5,038 nucleotides of DNA from Candidatus Sumerlaeota bacterium (GTDB lineage: Bacteria; Sumerlaeota; T1SED10-198M): positions 1 through 5,038 of the forward strand of contig PWGE01000142.1 of NCBI GenBank assembly GCA_003554345.1, given 5' to 3'. A program made the position numbers and the translations under genes. Under the pieces are notes generated by a model. That model had not been told where the DNA came from. It ran no database searches and worked only from the letters and a program-made list of their open reading frames with translations. Positions 1 to 4,955 of the stretch are shown in pieces. How positions within the stretch are numbered: position 1 is the stretch's first letter; each line of letters starts with the position of its first letter.

Positions 1-900
1 AACCAGCGAATGGTTAATATTCCCTGAGGAGTAAAGCTGGGCAGGGGGTCGAAAACCGGTATCTCTGTCTTCCAGATTCGTCATAATATTCCATTCTCTG
101 AGAGGTAAATCTCCATTGAGCAGGTCCCTGTGGTAGAGAAAATAATCAAGATAGTCGTAAAGATAACACCATTTGCCTTTATGTTCGTAACCTTCTATCC
201 TTTTTTCATTTGCCAGAGGGACAATAATGTGACTGACCAGGTCAAAAAAATCGCGGTCCTCTCCTCTTTTTTCGATTTCTTCAAGGAGTACTTCTGTGTC
301 AAAGAGATAAATGCCCAGCGAAACATACCGGGACTTTGGCTCATCAGGTTTTTCTATGAAGTCAGTAATGGTGGAGTCTTGCTTTTTTACATAACCAAAG
401 CGTGGACAGTACCTTTGTTCAGGCATTTCTTTATATGCAAGAGTGATTTGGCTATCGCTTTTCTCGTGCTGGCGCAGCATCTTTTTGAAATCAACATCAT
501 ATATATGTTCTCCCGGGACAATAAAAACGTGCTTTGGTTGCCGGTCTTTAATAAAGTTGATGTTCTGTAAAATGGCATTGCCGGTTCCGCGGTACCACCT
601 GTGATTATCTTCGTAAGAAATATAGGGCGGTAGTATTTTGGCACATCGCTGGTAACCTTTCATGTCCCAGGAATAGCCGTCTGCTACATGATCTATAAGG
701 GAGGAAGGTAGGAACTGGGTGATAATTCCCACTCGTTCAATATCACTGTCCATCAGGCAGCTTAAACTGAAGTCGATGAGACGGTATACGCCACCAAAAG
801 GTAATGCTGCCTTCGAGCGATTCATTGTAAGAACGGAGAATTGTTCGCGTGTCGGAACTCCACCGGCCAGGACCATTGCAATAGTATCTTCCGTCATCAT
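1..900 (-). CDS. GlgC-like sugar-1-phosphate nucleotidyltransferase (ADP-glucose pyrophosphorylase family), 3'-partial
   Basis: The frame is open for 300 codons from ATG at 900 to the window edge, so the C-terminus (expected left-handed beta-helix) is missing. Family signatures seen in order: LAGG at 11-14, a nucleotide-loop region ending in SVLT and RSKAALPFGG (28-37), YRLIDFSLS (39-47), ITQF...SLIDHV, WYRGTGNAILQN (102-113), GEHIY (130-134), FIEKP (181-185), SLGIYLF (194-200). Full ADP-glucose pyrophosphorylases make ADP-glucose from glucose-1-phosphate and ATP for glycogen synthesis. Several active-site positions deviate: GxGTRL is replaced by a longer GGVPTREQF loop, the Asp of GDHIY is Glu131, and the segment aligned with YWRDVGT reads KWCYLYD, putting Tyr246 where the second metal-binding Asp belongs. 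Lys184, which contacts glucose-1-phosphate in E. coli GlgC, is kept. It may be a GlgD-like or regulatory paralogue, or act on another sugar phosphate. The start at 900 is supported by AGGGAG at 906-911, 5 nt upstream, and by the ATGA overlap with the upstream deacetylase gene. Family assignment is firm; activity and substrate are not. Confidence 0.88.
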   Translation of the reverse strand, partial: MMTEDTIAMVLAGGVPTREQFSVLTMNRSKAALPFGGVYRLIDFSLSCLMDSDIERVGIITQFLPSSLIDHVADGYSWDMKGYQRCAKILPPYISYEDNHRWYRGTGNAILQNINFIKDRQPKHVFIVPGEHIYDVDFKKMLRQHEKSDSQITLAYKEMPEQRYCPRFGYVKKQDSTITDFIEKPDEPKSRYVSLGIYLFDTEVLLEEIEKRGEDRDFFDLVSHIIVPLANEKRIEGYEHKGKWCYLYDYLDYFLYHRDLLNGDLPLREWNIMTNLEDRDTGFRPPAQLYSSGNINHSLV

Positions 901-1805
901 TTGTGCTCCCTTATATATTCTTTTATACTTACTATTGTATAAACGTTCTGTATGGTTTCAAGGATGGTTTCTAACATCCTCCTTTTTTCTTTCCAGGGCA
1001 GGTGGTACCCCCGAAGTTTTTTGAGTTTTTTCTCTTTTACTTTTACAAAGTCTATGAGATGAAAACTGTAACAAAGAAAAGGAAGACGGTTAAAAGCTCT
1101 CTGGATAATTTTGCGGTAAATGTCGCCACCTGCTAAAAGGAAACTGCTATGAAGGGGAAGACGAAAAAAGGGTGAGCAGGAAACAGGGATTTCCCATAAA
1201 TTATCGGTTAGTTTGAAGGGATGATTGGGTTGAAAAAGATTGCTCCCTCTTCCGTAATTGTGAAAACTTCCTGACAAAAGTTTCATCGGCAAAATCAGGG
1301 AAGATGGCCAGAGAGAGGAGTCATATAAATAACCGGCTGCTTCCAGGTGTTTGATAAGAGAGGGGTCAAAATAGTACGAGGGAGCCTTAAATCCTACTAC
1401 ACGGGTATTGAAGGTGTCTTCCAGGAGATCTTTGCTTTCCTTTATTTCCCTTTTTTTCTGTTGCTGTGAAAACCGGTGAAAATGGAAGGGGTGAGTCATA
1501 CTGTGAGAGGCGACTTCTACGGGAAAAGAGGTGTGCTCGAGAAAACTTCTGACCGCAACTCTGTTTCCAGGTTGTGCAATGGTCCTTCCTACCAGAAAAA
1601 GAGTGATGGAAACGCTGGTTCCTTCCAGGAAAGTGCCCAGTTTTTCCAGTCCTTCTTTGATTAAATAGTCATTATTTTTGGAGAAAGGAATCTGGTAGCA
1701 GTCTGCCAGTTCCTCCAGGGTGTCACAATCTACCTGTAGAACAGCCTTTTTTTTCTTTTCAAAAGACCTGTTCGACTGTTTGTCATTACTGTTGGACTCA
1801 CTCAT
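897..1805 (-). CDS. polysaccharide deacetylase (NodB homology domain), cytoplasmic
   Basis: A protein of 302 residues carrying the five NodB-domain motifs of carbohydrate esterase family 4. VDCDT at 25-29 is motif 1 (catalytic Asp26, metal-binding Asp28). HSMTH at 101-105 is motif 2 (two metal-binding His). GFKAPS at 138-143 is motif 3, with Lys140 where Arg is usual. YDSSLWPS at 161-168 is motif 4, and SFHL at 247-250 is motif 5 (His249). EIPVS (205-209) and RLP (215-217) also match deacetylases found in exopolysaccharide clusters. The family removes N- or O-acetyl groups from glycans or sugar derivatives using a divalent metal. No signal peptide or membrane segment is visible; the N-terminus is polar with a Lys run at 17-20, so the enzyme probably acts in the cytoplasm on a precursor or soluble sugar. 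The start at 1805 is preferred over an in-frame ATG at 1832, because only 1805 has a Shine-Dalgarno-like sequence. It is the first gene of a two-gene operon, its TGA overlapping the next ATG. Substrate unknown. Confidence 0.9.
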   Translation of the reverse strand: MSESNSNDKQSNRSFEKKKKAVLQVDCDTLEELADCYQIPFSKNNDYLIKEGLEKLGTFLEGTSVSITLFLVGRTIAQPGNRVAVRSFLEHTSFPVEVASHSMTHPFHFHRFSQQQKKREIKESKDLLEDTFNTRVVGFKAPSYYFDPSLIKHLEAAGYLYDSSLWPSSLILPMKLLSGSFHNYGRGSNLFQPNHPFKLTDNLWEIPVSCSPFFRLPLHSSFLLAGGDIYRKIIQRAFNRLPFLCYSFHLIDFVKVKEKKLKKLRGYHLPWKEKRRMLETILETIQNVYTIVSIKEYIREHK

Positions 1806-1809
1806 GAGG

Positions 1810-1817
1810 CTCCCTCT
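1810..1817 (-). promoter_or_regulatory. ribosome binding site deciding the deacetylase start
   Basis: On the minus strand AGAGGGAG lies 4 nt before the ATG at 1805. The alternative in-frame ATG nine codons upstream (1832) is preceded by CAACCCTA with no purine-rich site. The shorter start also removes only a nine-residue extension that carries no family motif. Confidence 0.6.
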
Positions 1818-1888
1818 GTCAGAACTTCTCATTAGGGTTGAATATACATTGAAAAGGAACTTGATGGAAAAGCCACTTTTATTTGTTC

Positions 1889-1918
1889 ATTATAAAGGAA
1901 GTATTTTTACAGTGGAAA
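1889..1918 (-). promoter_or_regulatory. candidate sigma-A promoter of the deacetylase/GlgC-like operon
   Basis: Read on the minus strand, TTTCCA (1918-1913, four of six matches to TTGACA) is followed after 18 bp by a perfect TATAAT (1894-1889). The predicted start near 1883 leaves a leader of about 75 nt before the ATG at 1805. The -10 is strong and the -35 weak; this is a sequence-only prediction. Confidence 0.45.
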
Positions 1919-2001
1919 TTGAAAATGCGGCTTGCGAATGAATCAGGGTGAGCTTTTTCATACGCAGTAAACATGCTTGCCTGTGAACTGCATGTCGATA
2001 T

Positions 2002-2033
2002 TGTCCGATTTCATGATATAATGTGACCGGACA
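2002..2033 (+). repeat. inverted repeat flanking the yhbY -10 element (possible operator)
   Basis: TGTCCG (2002-2007) and CGGACA (2028-2033) are perfect 6-bp inverted repeats separated by 20 bp. The centre of symmetry falls at the first base of the TATAAT box, and the right arm covers the predicted start point. A dimeric regulator could bind here, but a 6-bp repeat in about 280 bp of spacer can also arise by chance. Confidence 0.3.
2014..2022 (+). promoter_or_regulatory. extended -10 promoter of yhbY
   Basis: TGATATAAT is a perfect extended -10 element (TGn plus TATAAT), which can work with little or no -35. At 17-18 bp upstream there is no convincing -35 hexamer. Initiation is predicted near 2029, giving a leader of nearly 60 nt. 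It points away from the candidate minus-strand promoter about 100 bp to the left, so the region is a divergent promoter pair. Confidence 0.55.
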
Positions 2034-2062
2034 GGTGTTTTTAGCTTTAAAAATATTGAGAA

Positions 2063-2068
2063 AAGGAG
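2063..2068 (+). promoter_or_regulatory. ribosome binding site of yhbY with unusually long spacing
   Basis: AAGGAG is the only good Shine-Dalgarno match before yhbY, but it ends 18 nt ahead of the ATG at 2087, far beyond the usual 5-9 nt. No in-frame ATG, GTG or TTG lies between them, and the MLT N-terminus agrees with other YhbY proteins, so the start itself seems right. The spacer contains the palindrome TCTGCAGA (2072-2079). Confidence 0.5.
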
Positions 2069-2086
2069 AAGTCTGCAGAAATTTAT

Positions 2087-2377
2087 ATGTTAACATCCAA
2101 ACAGCGTGCCTATCTTTCCAGTCTTGCCAATGAAATCAAACCCTTTATGCAAGTTGGGAAAGAAGGGTTACAGGAAGAGGGGCTGGAACACATTCAAACA
2201 GCCCTGGAAGCCAATGAGCTTCTCAAGGTGAAAGTCTTTGCTGATGATTCATCAGAGCTGAAAGAAGTGGCTGAGAAGATCTGTGACTATACCGGGGCGG
2301 AATGCGTAAGAATTATTGGGAAAACGATTATTATATATAGACCTGCAGAAAAGCCACGTATTGAACTGTCAGATTAG
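2087..2377 (+). CDS. yhbY: YhbY family ribosome-assembly RNA-binding protein (CRM domain)
   Basis: A 96-residue protein consisting of a single CRM (chloroplast RNA splicing and ribosome maturation) domain, the usual full length for bacterial YhbY. It begins MLTSKQRAYL, much like the B. subtilis protein. Further along are the GxxG RNA-binding loop in QVGKEGL (22-28), the helix EALE/ANELLKVKV (about 39-50), and the closing strand RIIGKTIIIYRP (75-86). YhbY proteins associate with precursor 50S subunits and help large-subunit assembly. In many Bacillota yhbY sits with obg, proB or nadD; here it is next to none of these. A 115-bp gap separates it from the downstream methyltransferase on the same strand. 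No terminator is evident between them, so readthrough is possible. The assignment is secure; the unusual points are the long SD-to-start distance and the inverted repeat over its promoter. Confidence 0.95.
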   Translation: MLTSKQRAYLSSLANEIKPFMQVGKEGLQEEGLEHIQTALEANELLKVKVFADDSSELKEVAEKICDYTGAECVRIIGKTIIIYRPAEKPRIELSD

Positions 2378-2477
2378 ATGGAATTATCTGCCTGCTAATG
2401 ATTTGCCGGGGAACGATTGCTTCTTCTCTGCGTTCCTTGAGACTTAAACTGACCGTGATGAATTTTCCTGAATAGTG

Positions 2478-2484
2478 AGAGGAG
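2478..2484 (+). promoter_or_regulatory. ribosome binding site deciding the methyltransferase start
   Basis: AGAGGAG lies 8 nt before ATG 2493, an ideal spacing. An in-frame GTG at 2475 would add six residues, but the Shine-Dalgarno site falls inside that extension and nothing comparable precedes it. ATG 2493 is therefore taken as the start. Confidence 0.8.
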
Positions 2485-2492
2485 TAAATAGG

Positions 2493-3215
2493 ATGGCAAA
2501 AAACAGTGTACTCTATGCCTTGACGTGTGAAATCAAGAAGATGCGTCGCCTCATCTATCGGCGCCTGTTTATGAGCAGGAAAAAAGAAGAGGACAGCCTG
2601 AGACGATTTCATGAAATGTATTATTATTCCGATATTCATGGTGGAAGCACCTATTGGCTGGGTTATTCGACCTTAAAGAATCCCCTTGATTGCTGGGTTT
2701 ATCAGGAAATATTGTATGATGTTCAGCCGGATCTTATCATCGAGACTGGTACCAATAAGGGAGGAAGTGCCCTTTTTATGGCAACTCTCTGCCAGCTGTT
2801 GAAAAAAGGAGAAGTGGTGACGATTGATGTCGAGGAATATAAAAATATGCCTCAACATCCTCTCATTACCCGCTTGATAGGCTCTTCTGTTGCTGATGAA
2901 ATAGTGCGGCAGGTTCGGGATAAAGTTCAACATGCAGAAACAGTACTGGTTATATTGGATTCCGATCACCGTAAGGAACACGTATTACAGGAACTGGAGG
3001 TATATGCCCCTCTGGTGACCCCTGGCAGTTATCTCATAGTAGAGGATACGAATTTGAACGGTCATCCGGTGGTACCTGATTTTGGTCCCGGTCCCTACGA
3101 AGCCGTACAGGAGTTTTTGAAAGACAATGATTCCTTTAAAGTTGACCGTGACCGTGAGAAGTTTTTTCTTACCTTCAATCCCGGAGGATTCTTGAAAAAA
3201 ATCGATGATTATTGA
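2493..3215 (+). CDS. CmcI / cephalosporin hydroxylase family SAM-dependent O-methyltransferase
   Basis: A 240-residue protein with the full CmcI-type core (Pfam family also called rhamnosyl O-methyltransferase). ETGTNKGGSA at 84-93 is the SAM-binding glycine-rich loop, followed by the strand VVTIDVE (108-114). ILDSDHRKEHV (154-164), IVEDTN (182-187), FGPGP (197-201) and DREKFFLTFNP (220-230) complete the conserved set. In Streptomyces CmcI the metal is bound by Asp160, Glu186 and Asp187; Asp158, Glu184 and Asp185 here have the same spacing, so metal binding is likely kept. Family members methylate hydroxyls of sugars or antibiotics. The substrate cannot be read from the sequence. The name cephalosporin hydroxylase is historical, and no beta-lactam genes are near. 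The first 30 residues are basic and may bind a phosphate-rich partner or simply be an extension. The nearest genes are yhbY upstream and a small unknown protein downstream, so the neighbourhood does not define a pathway. Confidence 0.92.
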   Translation: MAKNSVLYALTCEIKKMRRLIYRRLFMSRKKEEDSLRRFHEMYYYSDIHGGSTYWLGYSTLKNPLDCWVYQEILYDVQPDLIIETGTNKGGSALFMATLCQLLKKGEVVTIDVEEYKNMPQHPLITRLIGSSVADEIVRQVRDKVQHAETVLVILDSDHRKEHVLQELEVYAPLVTPGSYLIVEDTNLNGHPVVPDFGPGPYEAVQEFLKDNDSFKVDRDREKFFLTFNPGGFLKKIDDY

Positions 3216-3303
3216 CTTCTCAGTGAGGTAAAAGATTGTTTAAGTATGCAGTCGGTCATCAGGAAAAAGATTTCTTCTGCATCGCGGGAAAACTATAAAT
3301 AAT

Positions 3304-3331
3304 ATGAAAACTCCCCGTTTTATGCTATAAT
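3304..3331 (+). promoter_or_regulatory. extended -10 promoter of the 70-residue protein gene
   Basis: ATGAAA (3304-3309, four of six to TTGACA), a 16-bp spacer ending in TGC, and a perfect TATAAT (3326-3331) make a good sigma-A promoter with an extended -10. Initiation near 3338 would leave a leader of about 55 nt. The perfect palindrome ACTGCAGT (3340-3347) lies just after the predicted start and might be an operator half, though at 8 bp this is weak. Confidence 0.55.
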
Positions 3332-3393
3332 ATATATGTACTGCAGTGTACGTATTGTTTTTATCTCTGTTTAAAATCTGAAGAGAGGTGCAT

Positions 3394-3606
3394 ATGAAAC
3401 AATATTTAATTCAGCAAGCCACATCTCATCATAAGATAGAGTTGGGTCTGGAAGAATATGGTGCTATAGTAGATATGTCATCTGGACAGGTCTGTGACAG
3501 GATTCCGCCCGAACTCCTTGATGAAGTATTAAAAAATTTTGCCGAGGAAGGCTTTCATATAAATGTCGTCGTCAACAGCCTGTGGAGTCACTATGAAAAC
3601 GAGTGA
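3394..3606 (+). CDS. small protein of unknown function, 70 residues
   Basis: I do not recognise this protein. ATG 3394 is preferred: GAGAGG at 3383-3388 lies 5 nt upstream, whereas an in-frame GTG at 3388 would overlap that site. The product is acidic, with a strand-like N-terminus (MKQYLIQQAT), an EYGAIVDMSSGQVCDRIP segment (21-38), a probable amphipathic helix PPELLDEVLKNFAEEG (38-53), and a strand FHINVVVNSLW (54-64). There is no signal peptide, membrane segment or zinc-binding cysteine pattern; Cys34 is the only cysteine. Residue composition, a dedicated promoter and a proper ribosome binding site argue that it is a real gene. It appears to be its own transcription unit, between the CmcI-like gene and a long structured non-coding region. 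A small cytoplasmic alpha/beta regulator is possible, but that is a guess. Confidence 0.7.
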   Translation: MKQYLIQQATSHHKIELGLEEYGAIVDMSSGQVCDRIPPELLDEVLKNFAEEGFHINVVVNSLWSHYENE

Positions 3607-3714
3607 GAGCAGACATTAATTGAAAAGCTGTTAGTGTCCTGATCCAGCGCTTATCTCAGCAAAAGTGCATACCATATTACCTTTTTATCCTTCAGGAATC
3701 TAAAACCTGTAGTG

Positions 3715-3817
3715 TTAATATTTCAGAAGTTGCTCTATGAGTGGCGAAAATATCAGTTGTTGAATACCAGCTGTTGTTAAAAAACTTCTGATATTAAAAG
3801 TGCTCTTCTTTTGCCAC
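3715..3817 (+). repeat. overlapping inverted repeats forming mutually exclusive stems
   Basis: Arm A (3715-3731) pairs with A' (3783-3797) as 15 bp with a two-base bulge (8 bp plus 7 bp). A competing pairing uses the same A' segment: AATATCAG (3749-3756) is perfectly complementary to CTGATATT (3788-3795). This second stem nests, apart from one shared base, inside a third pairing of GTGGCGAAA (3741-3749) with TTTTGCCAC (3809-3817, one G-U). Either A:A' or the nested pair can form, not both. A near-direct repeat, CAGTTGTTG (3754-3762) and CAGCTGTTG (3768-3776), lies in the loop. The pairings are seen directly; any switching role is inference. Confidence 0.45.
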
Positions 3818-3839
3818 AATGGCGTATAAACTATATATA
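3811..3839 (+). promoter_or_regulatory. candidate promoter of the lipoprotein gene
   Basis: TTGCCA (3811-3816, five of six to TTGACA) is followed after 17 bp by TATATA (3834-3839, four of six to TATAAT). Initiation near 3846 would give a leader of about 125 nt. The -35 hexamer overlaps the right arm of the GTGGC/GCCAC inverted repeat, so a repeat-binding protein could occlude it. Confidence 0.4.
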
Positions 3840-3910
3840 CCAGCCTTTGTTTCTATCAGGGTATGCTCTGTTGCATAAACTGTTTGTTCAAGACTGAGTT
3901 ATAAGGCTGG
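3840..3910 (+). repeat. perfect 8-bp closing stem with inner hairpin in the lipoprotein leader
   Basis: CCAGCCTT (3840-3847) and AAGGCTGG (3903-3910) are perfectly complementary and GC-rich against an AT-rich background. They enclose a 5-bp hairpin, TATGC (3862-3866) with GCATA (3873-3877), loop of 6 nt. The arrangement looks like a small multi-branch RNA element ending about 60 nt before the lipoprotein ATG. It matches no riboswitch consensus I know. If transcription starts near 3846, most of the left arm would be missing, so the element would need an upstream start. Confidence 0.35.
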
Positions 3911-3971
3911 AGGTTTAAGAATTTAAATTTATAATTTACATGAAAGAAAATAAAATGTAAGGTGAAGAGCA

Positions 3972-4955
3972 ATGAAAAGAAAGACCTTTATACCGGTAAT
4001 TATTTCTCTTTGTTTTCTTCTGGCAGGTACTGGCTGTGCACTGGTACCTGACGGAGAACAGCAGGAAAGGGCACGTACCCTCCAGCTGAAAGCGATGAAT
4101 ATGCGTCCTCATGTTGAACAGTATGGCGAAGGGGGAGTGGAAGTCTTTGAAACTGCCGTGGAGGCGCTCCATGAAGGATATTTAGAAGGCGAATATTCAC
4201 TTGTGTCCATAGAAGATTTATGGACACATAGCCTGCAGGAAGGACGGCGTCTGTTTGATGAACCCGACCGCTTATGGGGAGCTACAGGTCCTGAAGAAAC
4301 GGCGGATATGATAGGTCAGACGACCATTGGTCCCTGGCAGATGACAGTCTGGAATGTCCAGGATCATTTTGGGCCTCGTTACGGCGTGCCGGAAGATGCT
4401 TCTCCTGCAGAAGTTGTGGAATGGGCTGAAGAAAGACCAGATGTTCAGGCCCGCATGATTGCCGACTATATACAAAATGCCTATTCTATCTATGGTAAGC
4501 GCAGTCCCTATGCTATCCAGTCTTATTTCTGGCTCGAACCCTTTGTCAAAGGTGAGATCGGTCAAAGTGATGAATGGTGGGATAGTCCTGTAGCAAGACC
4601 CCCTGAAGGAAAAACGTATGAGGACCTTACTCCTGAAATGCTAGCTGATACTGGCTTTTACGCCAGGCAGATAGTATGCGGACATCCTCATCAGCCCCGT
4701 GGATTGTTGTTCTGGTTGGCTGTGACAGGGGATATTGAGGCAATCGATGATCTTCTGGAAACCTGGTATACTGAACCCCACCGCGAATGGGTTGAAAAAG
4801 ACATGCCTCTGGGAGCGACAGGTAAAGCGGTAGCTACTGATAAACGTGCCGGTATGGAAATTGAGAAGGAAGATCTGCAGTTTATTGATGAAGATGAAGC
4901 CTTGATTCGCAACCTGCTGGAGAGAAGAATAGAAATGTTTTACCAGGAACGATAA
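3972..4955 (+). CDS. predicted lipoprotein of unknown family
   Basis: A 327-residue precursor. The N-terminus has basic residues (MKRK), a hydrophobic core (about 6-18) and AGTGC with Cys22; this fits the PROSITE lipobox pattern, although Gly at -3 is less common than Leu. The mature protein should be lipid-anchored outside the membrane. It is acidic and rich in Trp and Glu, without further membrane segments. Notable stretches are TTIGPWQMTVWNV (117-129), ARMIADYIQNAYSIYGKRSPYAIQ (160-183), DEWWDSP (200-206), IVCGHPHQPRG (234-244) and an acidic C-terminal helix. The GPWQM motif, preceded by Glu-rich sequence, faintly recalls the GLMQ motif of lysozyme-like transglycosylases, but I cannot confirm that fold. 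The start is supported by AAGGTGA (3959-3965), 6 nt before ATG. It is a single-gene unit, with a repeat-rich leader in front and a terminator overlapping its stop codon. The lipoprotein call is fairly sure; function is unknown. Confidence 0.82.
   Translation: MKRKTFIPVIISLCFLLAGTGCALVPDGEQQERARTLQLKAMNMRPHVEQYGEGGVEVFETAVEALHEGYLEGEYSLVSIEDLWTHSLQEGRRLFDEPDRLWGATGPEETADMIGQTTIGPWQMTVWNVQDHFGPRYGVPEDASPAEVVEWAEERPDVQARMIADYIQNAYSIYGKRSPYAIQSYFWLEPFVKGEIGQSDEWWDSPVARPPEGKTYEDLTPEMLADTGFYARQIVCGHPHQPRGLLFWLAVTGDIEAIDDLLETWYTEPHREWVEKDMPLGATGKAVATDKRAGMEIEKEDLQFIDEDEALIRNLLERRIEMFYQER

Larger units (their letters stand above)
3607..3971. other. 365-bp non-coding region rich in inverted repeats
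   Basis: I see no convincing gene on either strand. The few ATG-initiated frames are under ten codons and lack ribosome binding sites. A weak hairpin (GACATTAA 3612-3619 with TTAGTGTC 3631-3638, one G-U pair) follows the upstream stop codon but has no T-run, so it is not a clear terminator. The middle part (3715-3817) carries overlapping inverted repeats. After them come a promoter candidate (3811-3839) and a second structured block (3840-3910). The last 60 bp are very AT-rich, with TATAAT at 3930-3935 that lacks a good -35. The region may be a regulated leader of the lipoprotein gene or hold a small RNA. Confidence 0.6.

Noticed and set aside
130-570. Plus-strand open frame of 146 codons
   Set aside because: It lies opposite the GlgC-like gene, whose frame carries a full series of family motifs. 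The plus-strand product is Phe-rich without recognisable motifs.
719-1024. Plus-strand open frame of 101 codons
   Set aside because: It spans the antisense of the deacetylase/GlgC-like junction and has no ribosome binding site or family signature.
2410-2436. GGAACG / CGTTCC hairpin after yhbY as a terminator
   Set aside because: Only 6 bp with a 15-nt loop and no T-run afterwards; not a convincing intrinsic terminator.
2331-2639. Minus-strand frame over the yhbY to methyltransferase gap
   Set aside because: It overlaps both genes antisense, starts inside the methyltransferase gene, and has no homology I recognise.
2673-2981. Minus-strand frame inside the CmcI-like gene
   Set aside because: Shadow of a gene with intact catalytic motifs on the other strand.
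3246-3282. ATGCAG / CTGCAT hairpin after the methyltransferase gene as a terminator
   Set aside because: The stem encloses a bulged inner hairpin and is followed by CGCGGGAAAA, not a T-run.
3737-3763. Eight-codon frame MSGENISC in the intergenic region
   Set aside because: No ribosome binding site, and it lies inside the inverted-repeat structure.
3912-3935. GGTTTAA plus TATAAT as an alternative-sigma promoter
   Set aside because: GGTTTAA resembles a sigma-B -35, but no GGGTAT -10 follows at 12-14 bp; the TATAAT sits in a simple AT tract.
3940-3960. Six-codon upstream frame (MKENKM) before the lipoprotein start
   Set aside because: It has no ribosome binding site at usable distance, and its stop falls in the lipoprotein Shine-Dalgarno; such short frames are expected by chance in AT-rich leaders.
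3936-4227. Two overlapping minus-strand frames over the lipoprotein N-terminus
   Set aside because: They are antisense to the signal peptide region and its start, with no ribosome binding site or plausible composition.
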